Below are positions 35,998 through 44,295 of a stretch of 64,000 nt of DNA, piece after piece. Numbering within the stretch: the stretch's first letter is position 1; the number at the start of each line of letters is the position of its first letter. Position numbers and translations under genes: made by a program. This stretch comes from Boudabousia marimammalium (GTDB taxonomy: Bacteria > Actinomycetota > Actinomycetes > Actinomycetales > Actinomycetaceae), in the NCBI RefSeq assembly GCF_001936115.1, contig NZ_MPDM01000001.1, forward strand, positions 210,123 through 274,122, written 5' to 3'. The notes beneath the pieces are model-generated. The model was not told the origin of the DNA. It saw nothing but the letters and a program-made list of their open reading frames with translations, and searched no databases.

Positions 35998-36741
35998 ATG
36001 TTTCGCGGCATTGACCTTTCCGGGACTCTCTGTGAATCAAGCTACCAGTTTTCGCCGGATCTGTCAAACCTGCAGCAGTGGTTTTCAACGCCCAGACTGC
36101 AAAAATACGCCACCGCATCTGAGCCGATTGCTCTCTACCAATGGAACACTGAATTGTCCAAGGCCTTTCTAGTGGAAGTGGAACACGTAGAGGTGTTGCT
36201 GCGTAACTTCATTCATGCCCGAATGACAGCTGACGCTGGTACAGAGTTTTGGTTTGATTGTTGTCAAGATTCACCATTAGTACAATGCAAAAACCGGTAT
36301 CCGTTTAACAATCCTTTTAAAAATTCGATACGAAAAGTTAAGCGCAGACTAAGTAACCAATCTCCGGGTAGCAATCCTACAGCGGGCGCAATAGTTGCGG
36401 AACTGTCGTTAGACAACTGGCGTTTTCTTCTGGCGCGGCGACTTGAAGCCACGATATGGAGGGCATTGGTGAACCCGCACAATGGCGGTATGCCATTCTA
36501 TAGAGAACGAAGGCGAAGCATATTCGAAGATGATGTGGAGACGATACGCAAACTTCGGAACCGAGCTTCACATCAGGAATCATTCATTGTTGAGCCACGA
36601 CTCACATGGGACGAGGTTATACGCATCGAGCAGTACCAGCGTGCGCTATTTGATACTGCTAGACGAATAAATCCAGAGGCAGCCGCTTGGATTCAAAAAA
36701 TAACTCCGGTGCAGGCAGTTTTACAAAGACGACCCCGGTAA
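35998..36741 (+). CDS. Abi-family HEPN-like protein (putative abortive-infection toxin)
   Basis: A soluble protein of 247 residues. The pattern WFSTPRLQKYATASEP, LYQWNTELSKAFLVEVEHVEVLLRN, AELSLDNWRFLLARRLEATIW and finally LRNRASHQE is the common actinobacterial Abi-like family. RNRASH (about residues 187-192) is an R-x4-H motif of HEPN ribonucleases. Related Abi proteins act in phage abortive infection or as toxins. I start at the ATG at 35998, with GGAGG 7 bases upstream. An earlier ATG at 35956 would overlap the previous gene by 4 bases but lacks a site. It lies immediately after the HTH gene. The whole module is bracketed by duplicated ligase sequence, which suggests acquisition by recombination. 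Confidence 0.7.
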   Translation: MFRGIDLSGTLCESSYQFSPDLSNLQQWFSTPRLQKYATASEPIALYQWNTELSKAFLVEVEHVEVLLRNFIHARMTADAGTEFWFDCCQDSPLVQCKNRYPFNNPFKNSIRKVKRRLSNQSPGSNPTAGAIVAELSLDNWRFLLARRLEATIWRALVNPHNGGMPFYRERRRSIFEDDVETIRKLRNRASHQESFIVEPRLTWDEVIRIEQYQRALFDTARRINPEAAAWIQKITPVQAVLQRRPR

Positions 36742-36786
36742 AATGAATGACTTAGACTCGGTGCAGGCGTTAAGTCTGCGCCAAGT

Positions 36787-38409
36787 TTAGGTCAAGTTGT
36801 TGCTCAGCTGGGTGCCGAGGGTGCGGGCTGCCGCCCGATCCGGTTTCCCGTTCGCATTCAAAGGCAAAGCATCCACCTGCAGGACCTGTTTCGGCCACGC
36901 GAAGCGGGGCAGACCGGCTGACTCCGCAGCCGCCCGGGCCAAAGACAGCAGATCCCCTCTGCCAGCTGTCTGGCTGCTGGTGTTGCGCGGTGAATCCGCG
37001 GTTTCTGAGGCCGTTGCCCCCTCGTCCTCGGCCCCAAAACTGGAAGCGGTGAGAACCGTGACGACCTCCCCCCAAACCTCATCCGGCACGCCCACCACTA
37101 GGCAGTCAGCGAAGGCGGGGAGGGGGCGCAGGGCGGCCTCCACTTCGGCGGGGTTGATGTTCTCGCCGCCGGAAATGATGCGGTCGGCGGCGCGGCCCAG
37201 AATCCGGTAGCGGCCCAGTGCGTCACGGCTGCCAATATCGCCGGTTAAGAGCCAGCCGTCAATCACGCCGGCCTTCGTGTGCCCCGGGTCAGCGTAGGCG
37301 GTGATGACGCCGGGGCCGCGTAGCGCAACCAGGCCGGGCTGCCCGTCAGCGCAGTCAGTGAGCGGCAGTTTCGGTTGCATCGCGGTGCCCTCGGCCTCCT
37401 CCACGATGCGAGCCTGCACGAACCGGAAAGGGAAACCCACCATGCCGGTGCTGGTGAGGGCATGGCCGGTGTGCGCGCAAAAGCCGGCGCCACCGGTTTC
37501 CGTCATGCCGAACACGTTGATAGGGCTGAGGCCACGCTCGGTCAGGGCGTGAAGCAGGTCAAGGGAGGGCGTGTCCCCGCCAATTAGCGGATTACGCCAA
37601 GTGGACAGGTCGGCGCTACCCCAATTCGGGGCGAGGGTTAGCGCCCGGTACATGGTGGGCACGCCGAACATTTGATTCACCTGGTATTTCTCAATGTGCT
37701 GTAGGAGGCGCTCAGGGTTGAAATCTTGCTCAATAATGACGGTGCCGCCGCCCACAAAAATATCGTTCGTGGTGCCGTTCAGCCCGCCAATATGCGACAG
37801 TGGCGCCGCGACTAGCACCGTGTCCGCGGCAGAGTAACGGAAAGCGTCCCGAAAGTTCTGCCACGCCCAAAAAATCTGGTTCGCGCTGAGCAGCACCTGC
37901 TTCGGGTTCGCGGTCGTCCCAGAAGTCAGCATCCCCAGGATGGGGGCGTCATCGTCAGTTGGAATGGGGGGAAGCTGGGCGTCAAGTTGATCCAGTTTGT
38001 CTAGGTTGGGGGTGTCGGTGTGTGCGGGGCCGAGGACGAGGGTGTGCAGTTCCGTCAGTGTTTCAGGTGTGAACAGGCGCCGGCAACCAATATTTTCCGC
38101 AATCACCTCTGCCTGAGCTGGGGGAATCCGCCAGTTTAGGGGAACAAAGACGGCGCCGATCCGGGCGCAAGCAGCAAAGAAAAACAAATGCCAAGCAGAG
38201 TTCGGGGCGTGCAAAGCAACCTTATCGCTAGGGTTTATGCCAGTTTTCAGGAGATGCTGGGCTAGGCGGCTCACGGTGGCTGCCGACTGGAAGACGGTGA
38301 ACTCCCCCTCGGCACCGACAATGCTGAGACGGTGCGGGGTGCGGCGAGCTGACTGGCTGAGAGTCAGGGCCGGATTCACGCTGGCTTGAGGTGTCTTTGC
38401 AGTGTTCAC
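36787..38409 (-). CDS. AMP-dependent synthetase/ligase (ANL superfamily)
   Basis: An adenylate-forming enzyme of 540 residues that activates a carboxylic acid as acyl-AMP and usually as a CoA thioester. The P-loop is LTSGTTANPKQVLLS (about 160-175), followed by VFGMTETGG, the GWLLTGDIGSRDALGRY hinge motif near 390, GRAADRIISGGENINPAEVE, and the catalytic Lys in LPLNANGKPDR near 520. It resembles MenE/acyl-CoA synthetases, but no menaquinone genes are nearby, so the substrate is open. A Glu/Ala/Ser-rich insertion sits in the C-terminal domain (about 465-490). Its last ~51 codons are duplicated upstream of the HTH/HEPN module. Confidence 0.85.
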   Translation of the reverse strand: MNTAKTPQASVNPALTLSQSARRTPHRLSIVGAEGEFTVFQSAATVSRLAQHLLKTGINPSDKVALHAPNSAWHLFFFAACARIGAVFVPLNWRIPPAQAEVIAENIGCRRLFTPETLTELHTLVLGPAHTDTPNLDKLDQLDAQLPPIPTDDDAPILGMLTSGTTANPKQVLLSANQIFWAWQNFRDAFRYSAADTVLVAAPLSHIGGLNGTTNDIFVGGGTVIIEQDFNPERLLQHIEKYQVNQMFGVPTMYRALTLAPNWGSADLSTWRNPLIGGDTPSLDLLHALTERGLSPINVFGMTETGGAGFCAHTGHALTSTGMVGFPFRFVQARIVEEAEGTAMQPKLPLTDCADGQPGLVALRGPGVITAYADPGHTKAGVIDGWLLTGDIGSRDALGRYRILGRAADRIISGGENINPAEVEAALRPLPAFADCLVVGVPDEVWGEVVTVLTASSFGAEDEGATASETADSPRNTSSQTAGRGDLLSLARAAAESAGLPRFAWPKQVLQVDALPLNANGKPDRAAARTLGTQLSNNLT

Positions 38410-38548
38410 AGTCTGATTCTACGAGTTAGTGGAGTAGTCGGGAAATCATTGACGAGCTAAACCGTGGTTTACTACAATTTGTGTAAATATTTTGCCCGCC
38501 TTGGCGGCGGGTAAATCCAGACTTTGGGCAGCACAAGGAGAAGCTGGC

Positions 38549-38920
38549 ATGAATGATTTTCAGTCTCGGCATACTGTGGGCAACACTGTTGGTTATTTTG
38601 TGAATGCTTTTTGTGCTGGCTTCGCCATGCTTGGAGTCTACGCGGTTTTTGAGCGTTATTGGGCAAATGGCACAGCTGGCGTGATTGGGTTCTCGGTACT
38701 GCTCACCTTAATCTCAGTGTTCCAAGCAGTGACCTTGGTGAAGGCTGGTGCGAAAAAGTATGAGCATTTTGTGCAGCTTTGGGCTGTGCCTTTCGGGGTG
38801 TCGTTCAGTGTGTTTTTGCTGATGCCTGTATACCAGTTAGCGATTGCGTCGACACTGATCGTTTTCGCGGTCGGGTCTCTTGGCACCTTGGTGATCTACT
38901 GGGCTTGGAAAAAGTCTTAG
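38549..38920 (+). CDS. Small four-helix membrane protein, unknown function
   Basis: A protein of 123 residues with four predicted membrane helices: GNTVGYFVNAFCAGFAMLGV, AGVIGFSVLLTLISVFQAVT, FVQLWAVPFGVSFSVFLLM and LAIASTLIVFAVGSLGTLVI. It ends in WKKS. I do not recognise the family. The ATG at 38549 has AAGGAG about 9 bases upstream. It is divergent from the AMP-ligase gene. The leader holds a CCCGCC...GGCGGG hairpin at about 38495-38513. Nothing in the sequence hints at a substrate or partner. Confidence 0.6.
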   Translation: MNDFQSRHTVGNTVGYFVNAFCAGFAMLGVYAVFERYWANGTAGVIGFSVLLTLISVFQAVTLVKAGAKKYEHFVQLWAVPFGVSFSVFLLMPVYQLAIASTLIVFAVGSLGTLVIYWAWKKS

Positions 38921-39076
38921 AAAATGCTGCCCAGCTAGGTTCATAAAAAACTTTCAGGATTTAGCTTGAAAACTATTTGAGGCTGTCTGCCTAGGCGGCT
39001 GACGCTCCAACTCCCCTATGAGTGCCAGGTTCGGGTGGAAAATCATTCTTTCGGATGAGGTGAAGTTGCTTGGAAA

Positions 39077-39115
39077 CACCTGTAATTGTGAGCATAAACA
39101 GGTGCGTAACAGGTG
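39077..39115. promoter_or_regulatory. Cluster of three ACAGGTG sites upstream of the lipoprotein gene
   Basis: CACCTGT at 39077-39083 is inverted relative to ACAGGTG at 39098-39104 and 39109-39115, about 45 bases before the gene start. This looks like a regulator binding array; the regulator is unknown. Confidence 0.3.
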
Positions 39116-39158
39116 ACAAAGGTGTAACCGGCGCATGGTTTAGAAAGGGGCAAGACAA

Positions 39159-40451
39159 GTGTTTAAGGGGCGTGGGTTTAAGGTGCGGGCAGTGGCTGTG
39201 GTTGCTGCCTGCGCTTTGGGCTTGTCTTTGTCTGGTTGTGGTGGTGGGATATTGCGTGGTTCTGGGGTGGAGCAGGTTGATTTAGGTACGGTGCGGTATG
39301 TGTTTGAGGCGGGGATTGATTCTAGGTATTTGCCGTTGCCGTTGCCGGAGCCGAGTTTGTTGTTGTTTGTGCATGAGGATGATTCTGTGCAGGTGGTGAA
39401 GAAAGCTGATATGTGGCTGGATTCTATGTCTTGGACGGATAAGGGCTTGTTTTATGCGGATGAGGATAACGACTATTTTTATGAGGGCGGTAAGCTAACC
39501 ACAATTCCCGCGAAGAAAGCTGCTTTTGCTGATGCTTTGGTGGAGTTAGATGACCGGAGCACCCGGGTTGGTTTGTATAACAGGGGTTTTAGTGAAGATG
39601 GCGGATATCGGGAAGATGTTTATGTCTCCACTCCGCAGGGTAACCAGCTGGGAAACGCGGGAGCACCTATGTCTATGGTTGGGATATGCGACAACTCAGT
39701 GTACGGAGTTAGTTTAGAAAATGATTCACAATATCGCGAGTATCTTCAGTTGAAATTGATTGTTAAAGATAAGATTCCGCAAACGAAACTTTTGGCTAAA
39801 GCGTACCCGCTAGGGACATCTCTATACGGGTCTGATGAGTCTATTCCATGTGTGGATAACCAGTTGCTCTTTATTTCAACAGATTCTATAGATCCTGAAG
39901 AGACACCTAATTTTAAGTTGCCGGATATGAAAGACAGTCTGCCAACCATAAAACTGGGTGGAGCTAAGTTTGATGGTGATTATGCTGATTTATTTACTTC
40001 AGTTGATGAACTGGGTCACCGTGTTTTTTCTACTTTAGAAAAATGGGATGTGCAAACCGGTGAGCGGCTAGTTATCCCATTGGTTGATAAAGCGGGAAAG
40101 CAGCTTACCTGGTCTCCAGGATCCTTTAGACAAGGCAAGCACTCTCTGCTTGGGAGAGAGCTTTACTGGTTTGATCGTGGACTTTTGGTGAAAACCAATA
40201 TTGATTCTGGTGTCACAGAGATTGTAAATGATGAGCTAAAGGGTCTAAAAAATAACTGGATTGTTGACCGATTCAAGGATGGTAAGTTCATCGTCTATGT
40301 TGAGCGATTGGATGAGGGGGGTTCTGATCTGGTTTACACCTTTGATTTACTTTCAGGCTCCCTCGTTCATAAGAAAGATGTGACCTTCTTACGCAAGTAT
40401 CTGGGCGATAAAAGCATTGCTGGGATCGAAATCCCGCCGGGCGAGAAGTAG
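39159..40451 (+). CDS. Putative lipoprotein, unknown function
   Basis: A protein of 430 residues with a clear lipoprotein signal: basic start, hydrophobic core AVAVVAACALGLSLSGC and lipobox LSGC (Cys at about 27), followed by GGG. The mature part is acidic and beta-rich with repeating Trp/Asp motifs such as DMWLDSMSWTDKGLFYADE, RVGLYNRGFSEDGGY and SLLGRELYWFDRGLLV. That is compatible with a beta-propeller fold, but I cannot name a family. The GTG at 39159 is preceded by AAAGGGG. Its codons are noticeably richer in T than those of neighbours, which may mean foreign origin. Confidence 0.7.
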   Translation: MFKGRGFKVRAVAVVAACALGLSLSGCGGGILRGSGVEQVDLGTVRYVFEAGIDSRYLPLPLPEPSLLLFVHEDDSVQVVKKADMWLDSMSWTDKGLFYADEDNDYFYEGGKLTTIPAKKAAFADALVELDDRSTRVGLYNRGFSEDGGYREDVYVSTPQGNQLGNAGAPMSMVGICDNSVYGVSLENDSQYREYLQLKLIVKDKIPQTKLLAKAYPLGTSLYGSDESIPCVDNQLLFISTDSIDPEETPNFKLPDMKDSLPTIKLGGAKFDGDYADLFTSVDELGHRVFSTLEKWDVQTGERLVIPLVDKAGKQLTWSPGSFRQGKHSLLGRELYWFDRGLLVKTNIDSGVTEIVNDELKGLKNNWIVDRFKDGKFIVYVERLDEGGSDLVYTFDLLSGSLVHKKDVTFLRKYLGDKSIAGIEIPPGEK

Positions 40452-40530
40452 ACACTAGAGGCAACATGCTTGCTCGTCGCGCTGCTTCTTACGTTGCAAG
40501 TGCTCTGCTTCCAACCAAATCGCTAAAATC

Positions 40531-40656
40531 GTGTGGCAAGTTCGCACACGGTTTTGTTTGTGTGTGGAAAAAATCCAAATTCGGGCTGAATTCGGGCGGT
40601 TTTTGGTTTTTTCGCACACAGTACCGAAATTGTGTGGCATTAGTCCACACACAAAC
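40531..40656 (+). repeat. Repeat family B, copy 1
   Basis: A shorter copy (about 126 bases) of a non-coding repeat also found at 42678-42873 and 63193-63390. It contains GTGTGG...CACACG, then an imperfect long inverted repeat whose arms begin GTGTGTGGAAAAAATCC and end GGTTTTTTCGCACACA. A small CACACAGT...TTGTGTG hairpin follows. It fills most of the gap between the lipoprotein and GNAT genes. Confidence 0.75.
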
Positions 40657-40696
40657 GGCTGGTGGCTGCGGCTGGCGACTGTGGTCTAATTGAGGA

Positions 40697-41200
40697 ATGG
40701 AAATCTCGGTCGCCTCACCCCAGCAAATGCCGCACATTTACAATCTGCGCTGGCGGGTCTTCGTGGAAGAACAACAAGTACCGTTCCTCCTGGAACTAGA
40801 CGCCAGAGACACCGCGCCCGACACCATCCACGTCGCCGCCACCCATCACGGGCAAGTCGTGGGGACCGCCCGAATCCTCGACACCGCGACACTGGCCGAC
40901 ACGGCAAACCCCCTCGGCCCCAAAACCGGAACCCTCCACATAGGGCGCGTCGCCGTGGATAAAGCATGGCGCGGGCAAGGCGTGGGGCGAAAGCTGATGG
41001 AGGGCGCGCACCGGATTATTCAAGGGAAACTGGGGGCCGAGGGTTCCGCGGCTGTCGCCCAAGTCCGCTTGGATGCGCAAGTCCAAGCACAGGATTTCTA
41101 TGCCAGCCTCGGCTACCGAGTGCTAGACGGCCACCAGTTCATGGACGCCGGAATCGCGCATGTAGAAATGGAACTGGTACTGTCCGCGGAGAATCAGTAG
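40697..41200 (+). CDS. GNAT family N-acetyltransferase (ElaA-like)
   Basis: A protein of 167 residues with an N-terminal YNLRWRVFVEEQQVPF segment, a TARILDT strand and the acetyl-CoA loop VDKAWRGQGVGRKLMEGAHR (R-G-Q-G-V-G, about residues 93-112). It ends with LDAQVQAQDFYASLGYRV. This is the GNAT acetyltransferase pattern of the ElaA/YjcF type; the acceptor substrate is unknown. The ATG at 40697 lacks a well-spaced ribosome binding site (GAGGA lies too close). The gene is clearly richer in GC than the preceding lipoprotein gene. It converges with the DUF4143 ATPase gene, 22 bases away. Confidence 0.85.
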   Translation: MEISVASPQQMPHIYNLRWRVFVEEQQVPFLLELDARDTAPDTIHVAATHHGQVVGTARILDTATLADTANPLGPKTGTLHIGRVAVDKAWRGQGVGRKLMEGAHRIIQGKLGAEGSAAVAQVRLDAQVQAQDFYASLGYRVLDGHQFMDAGIAHVEMELVLSAENQ

Positions 41201-41222
41201 TGGCGGGGAGCCCAGAATCCTC

Positions 41223-42482
41223 CTAATTTCGCAGACAACCAATCGGTATCACATACACGCCATCTTCCCTCCGGTAAGCGTAACCACCACCCGTTATCAC
41301 AGCCAAAAATGCGGGAGAGTTCATGGACTCCTGATCAATCCTACTGGCCAACTTAACGAGGTTCTTAGCGCCTTCATCCACGGCTCTATTACCTAACTTC
41401 ACTTCAAAGGCAGCCCACTGCCCATCCTTGAAGTGCAAGATTGCGTCAGCTTCCAGACCGCCATGGTCACGATAATGGTAAACCTTCGCTTCCAAAGTCT
41501 GGGCATACGCCCTCAAATCTCGCACCACAAGTGACTCAAACAGCAGACCCATCGTGTGTAAATCATTAAGCAAATCGGCAGGATTAGCGTCCAGAAAGTA
41601 GGCAGCTATCGCCGGATCAGTAAAATGTCTAGTTGAGCTGGCCGCAACGGTTGTCTTTGAGCGTAAAGCCGGACTCCAAGCAGGCAAATCTTCGATAACA
41701 AAAATACTTCGAAGCGCCGTCAAATATTTGCTTACAGTTTCACGATAGATAGAGTCATAGTTGTTTGAAACATCACTGGTGATGGTCTTGATGGTCGCTT
41801 GAGTAGAAATATGCCGCGAATATGACCTTAAAACATAGGAAAGCTTCTGACTATCGCGGATGTCTCCATCCGCAGCATAAACGTCCGTGTCAACAATCGC
41901 TTCACAATACCCCGCGACTTGCCTCTGCTTAACTTCCTGTGGTTTGCCAACCGATGAAGGCCATCCGCCGCCCACTATCAAGTTAGCAATATCCTCAATC
42001 GTGTGGGGAGATCTGCCTGCTGGTTCTTCGCCTGCTAGTAGTTGGGAAAGACTCACCTCTCCGGTTGAATCACCAGCCTCATAAAGGCTCATTGTCCGCA
42101 TTTTGAGTCTAGAGATTCTTCCCGTCCCAGTGTGAGCGATTAGTGACTCATTAACCCGAGTTGAGCCAGTCAGAATATAAAGCCCAGACTCGCTTCTCTT
42201 GTCGACACTGAATCTGACTGCATCCCAAAGTTGAGGCGCGTCCTGCCATTCATCTATTAGTCTAGGGTTTTCTCCTTCTAGGAGTGCAGAAGGCTTGATG
42301 TCGGCGAGGGTTAGGTTCTGGTCTCGTTCATCTGGATCTTGTAAAAATAGTGCGCTTTTAGCTTGATTTAAAGCCGTTGTGGTTTTCCCGCACCATTTTG
42401 GTCCAGTTATCAGTACTGCGCCGAAAGCCTCCAGCTCTTGTTGTAGCCGATTATCTATCAGTCGTGGAAAATATGGTTTCAT
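41223..42482 (-). CDS. AAA ATPase with DUF4143 domain
   Basis: A protein of 419 residues. Walker A is LITGPKWCGKTTTALNQA (about 24-41). A Walker-B-like PRLIDEWQDAPQLWDAVR follows (about 72-89), then LYILTGSTRVN. The C-terminal DUF4143 region contains FESLVVRDLRAYAQ, VYHYRDHGGLEADAIL and WAAFEVKLG, whose D...E-x-K spacing resembles a PD-(D/E)xK nuclease fold. Such ATPases are common, often strain-variable genes of unknown role, sometimes discussed as toxin or defence components. The ATG at 42482 follows GGGAGGCACGC. It stands alone, next to repeat copies. Confidence 0.85.
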   Translation of the reverse strand: MKPYFPRLIDNRLQQELEAFGAVLITGPKWCGKTTTALNQAKSALFLQDPDERDQNLTLADIKPSALLEGENPRLIDEWQDAPQLWDAVRFSVDKRSESGLYILTGSTRVNESLIAHTGTGRISRLKMRTMSLYEAGDSTGEVSLSQLLAGEEPAGRSPHTIEDIANLIVGGGWPSSVGKPQEVKQRQVAGYCEAIVDTDVYAADGDIRDSQKLSYVLRSYSRHISTQATIKTITSDVSNNYDSIYRETVSKYLTALRSIFVIEDLPAWSPALRSKTTVAASSTRHFTDPAIAAYFLDANPADLLNDLHTMGLLFESLVVRDLRAYAQTLEAKVYHYRDHGGLEADAILHFKDGQWAAFEVKLGNRAVDEGAKNLVKLASRIDQESMNSPAFLAVITGGGYAYRREDGVYVIPIGCLRN

Positions 42483-42677
42483 GCGTGCCTCCCTTACTCA
42501 AGAATACAATGTAAGCCGCAAAAATGTAATCTCCTAAGCCGCAGATTTCTGGTGTGCTAAGCCGCAGAATTTGGATTGTGTTTCCTGTGAGTTAGGACAG
42601 CTACTGGCTGAACGGCGCCGATTGGCGTTCTGCGAGGACGGTTTTTGTGTGGGATTAGTCTGGGCATGATTGTCTGT

Positions 42678-42873
42678 GTGTGGTATTAACTCACACGGTT
42701 TTGTTTGTGTGTGGCAAAAAGCCAAATTTGGGCTGAATTTGGGCGAATCTTGGTTTTTTCGCACACAGTATCGAAACTGTGTGGGATTGGTTCACACACT
42801 ACTGGTGATTTGTGGCAGTTTTGCACACAATTTCGGCGCTGGTTTGGGGTCGAGGGGGTGGGGGCGCCGGTTT
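42678..42873 (+). repeat. Repeat family B, copy 2
   Basis: About 196 bases. It shares GGTTTTGTTTGTGTGTGG, GGTTTTTTCGCACACAGTA, TTCACACAC, then CACACAATTTCGGCGCTGG and GGGGTCGAG with copy 3. It contains the perfect inverted repeat CACACAGT-ATCGAA-ACTGTGTG. The gap 42483-43040 is made up almost entirely of this copy and the following repeat A copy. I see no gene in it. Confidence 0.8.
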
Positions 42874-42921
42874 CACGCTAAGCGCAGGCGATTTTTAAGG
42901 AATCACCCAGCCTACTTCACC

Positions 42922-42995
42922 GAGTGTGACGCTTACAGACAATTGTGCACCCTGTACGGTGCACAATTGTTGTTAAGATGCACAGTCGCTGAGGG
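42922..42995 (+). repeat. Repeat family A, copy 2
   Basis: Left flank GAGTGTGACGCTTACAG, the 32-base palindromic core at 42939-42970 with a variant centre (CTGTAC), then AAGATGCACAGTCGCTGAGG. It follows repeat B copy 2 by about 50 bases. Confidence 0.85.
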
Positions 42996-43040
42996 GGGTG
43001 GCGGCCGCTTGGGTGGCGGCTCCAAAAGCGGGCGGCTGAG

Positions 43041-43298
43041 TTATTTAATCGGGAGCACACCGATGTAAGTCAGTAAGGCCAAAACAGCGGTAAGCAGCAA
43101 GAAGTGGCCTAAAACAAAGAAGATTCTAGTGTGCCCATCTATGTGTTTCCAACGCAGAAGCAGATTGCTTCCCTGAGTTTTCTCGTTCTCAGGGAAGCTA
43201 ACAAAATACAGATTCCGATAGGAAATGAAAATAAACCATACGGAGCTTAAAGCGAAGAAAACAGATTGGAACAGTGGGTTGATTAGGAAATTAATCAT
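43041..43298 (-). CDS. Small two-helix membrane protein, paralogue 1
   Basis: An 85-residue protein with two membrane helices (PLFQSVFFALSSVWFIFISY and FVLGHFLLLTAVLALLTYIG) around a basic cytoplasmic-type loop containing LLLRWKHIDGHTRIFF. The pattern RW-K-x2-x2-TR-x-FF-x-GH-x-L is shared with the next gene and with the gene at 44296-44547. I do not recognise the family. The ATG at 43298 has only a distant AGGA, and the upstream paralogue ends 6 bases before, so translation may be coupled. Confidence 0.65.
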   Translation of the reverse strand: MINFLINPLFQSVFFALSSVWFIFISYRNLYFVSFPENEKTQGSNLLLRWKHIDGHTRIFFVLGHFLLLTAVLALLTYIGVLPIK

Positions 43299-43304
43299 GG
43301 GTAT

Positions 43305-43568
43305 TTATGGTCCTACGATTGTTATCAAGCCGAGGATATCTAGCAAAGATAGTGTTGCCGGAATTAAAGCTAAATGGCCCAGAAAGAAGTTGACCTTCGT
43401 CTCCCGACTGGCGTGCTTCCAACGAAATGAGAAGCTACGGCCTTGGCGTTTCTTTTTCTTTGGCTCACTGAATATGTGTAGTTCCATGTAGGAAAGTCCC
43501 AGAAACAGTATTGCCCCGAAGCCAAATACCGCAAAAATCACGAAGGAATTATCGAAGAAAGCAGACAA
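43305..43568 (-). CDS. Small two-helix membrane protein, paralogue 2
   Basis: An 87-residue protein from a TTG at 43568 with GGAGG 6 bases upstream. The first helix is SFVIFAVFGFGAILFLGLSY, then a Lys-rich loop (EPKKKKRQGRSFSFRWKHAS), then NFFLGHLALIPATLSLLDIL. It is the first of a tandem pair with the 85-residue gene; both resemble the 83-residue gene at 44296-44547. No function can be read. Upstream, 43569-43816 carries the divergent promoter region and no convincing gene. Confidence 0.65.
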   Translation of the reverse strand: MSAFFDNSFVIFAVFGFGAILFLGLSYMELHIFSEPKKKKRQGRSFSFRWKHASRETKVNFFLGHLALIPATLSLLDILGLITIVGP

Positions 43569-43816
43569 TCGTCACCTCCGTTTAAGGGTTCCAAGGGATC
43601 CTCCCTAGGGATTAAGCACTGAATGAAAATGTCGGACATGCTCTTGGGAAGGATTGTAGTCATAGTCCCATGCTGACGTCTACGAAACTGTGCACACCCT
43701 CGGAATCTCGAAGAAAAATCGTTCTGAAGGAGGAGACTAACGCCTTGTCCTAGCCTCTTCAAGGCAGCTAGACTTTGGGTATCGTCTTGGATGAGCACTA
43801 GCCAAAGGAGTGACCA

Positions 43817-44209
43817 GTGCAAACAGAAACCACAAACCGAATCAGCTACTTTGTTGGGGCTGCAGGGATCGTGTCACTACTCAACTTTATTGGATTTATT
43901 CTGTTTCCACCAATGACCCAAGTGCCTGACCTGATATACATGGCGACTTGGGGGATTTTTCTGATTACCATCCTAGCTTTGTCGCTGTGGATGGCAGTAA
44001 AGGGAAAGAATAGGCTTTGGCGCGCCCGCATCACTGCCGGGTTAGCATTAGCCTCGACGATGTTGCTCTCTGTGACTATTTTGCTGAGCACGATGACTGA
44101 AATCTATCCCGTGCATTTAACCTTCTATTACTTGCTGGGGTTCTACCTCACGCCGGTAGCCGCCATCTCAGCGATCACCATGTTCTTACCCTCGCGTCGC
44201 AGCCAGTAG
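43817..44209 (+). CDS. Four-helix membrane protein, unknown function
   Basis: A 130-residue membrane protein with helices at about 10-31 (ISYFVGAAGIVSLLNFIGFI), 42-61 (MATWGIFLITILALSLW), 72-92 and 98-120 (YLLGFYLTPVAAISAITMFL), with short basic loops. I do not recognise a family. The GTG at 43817 has AAAGGAG 6-7 bases upstream. It is divergent from the tandem paralogues and convergent with the third one, from which a strong stem-loop separates it. Confidence 0.6.
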   Translation: MQTETTNRISYFVGAAGIVSLLNFIGFILFPPMTQVPDLIYMATWGIFLITILALSLWMAVKGKNRLWRARITAGLALASTMLLSVTILLSTMTEIYPVHLTFYYLLGFYLTPVAAISAITMFLPSRRSQ

Positions 44210-44240
44210 CTGCAGAAATGGGCAGATAGCTTCACAAATA

Positions 44241-44277
44241 GGTCTGGGGCTTAGCAGTATTTACCAAGCCCCAGACC
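44241..44277. terminator. Bidirectional stem-loop between convergent small membrane-protein genes
   Basis: A perfect 12-bp inverted repeat (GGTCTGGGGCTT at 44241-44252 and its complement at 44266-44277) between genes that face each other. No T-run on either side. Confidence 0.75.
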
Positions 44278-44295
44278 ATGCGGGGTGATTAAGCG

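Noticed and set aside
40455-40737. Frames with similar peptides over repeat B (40455-40737 and 42534-42764)
   Set aside because: The peptide similarity follows from the DNA repeat; ends and frames differ between copies and copy 3 gives no matching frame.
43538-43822. 94-residue minus-strand frame between the tandem paralogues and the four-helix gene
   Set aside because: It overlaps the ribosome binding sites of both neighbours, has no helix or domain pattern and no own site; more likely a promoter region.
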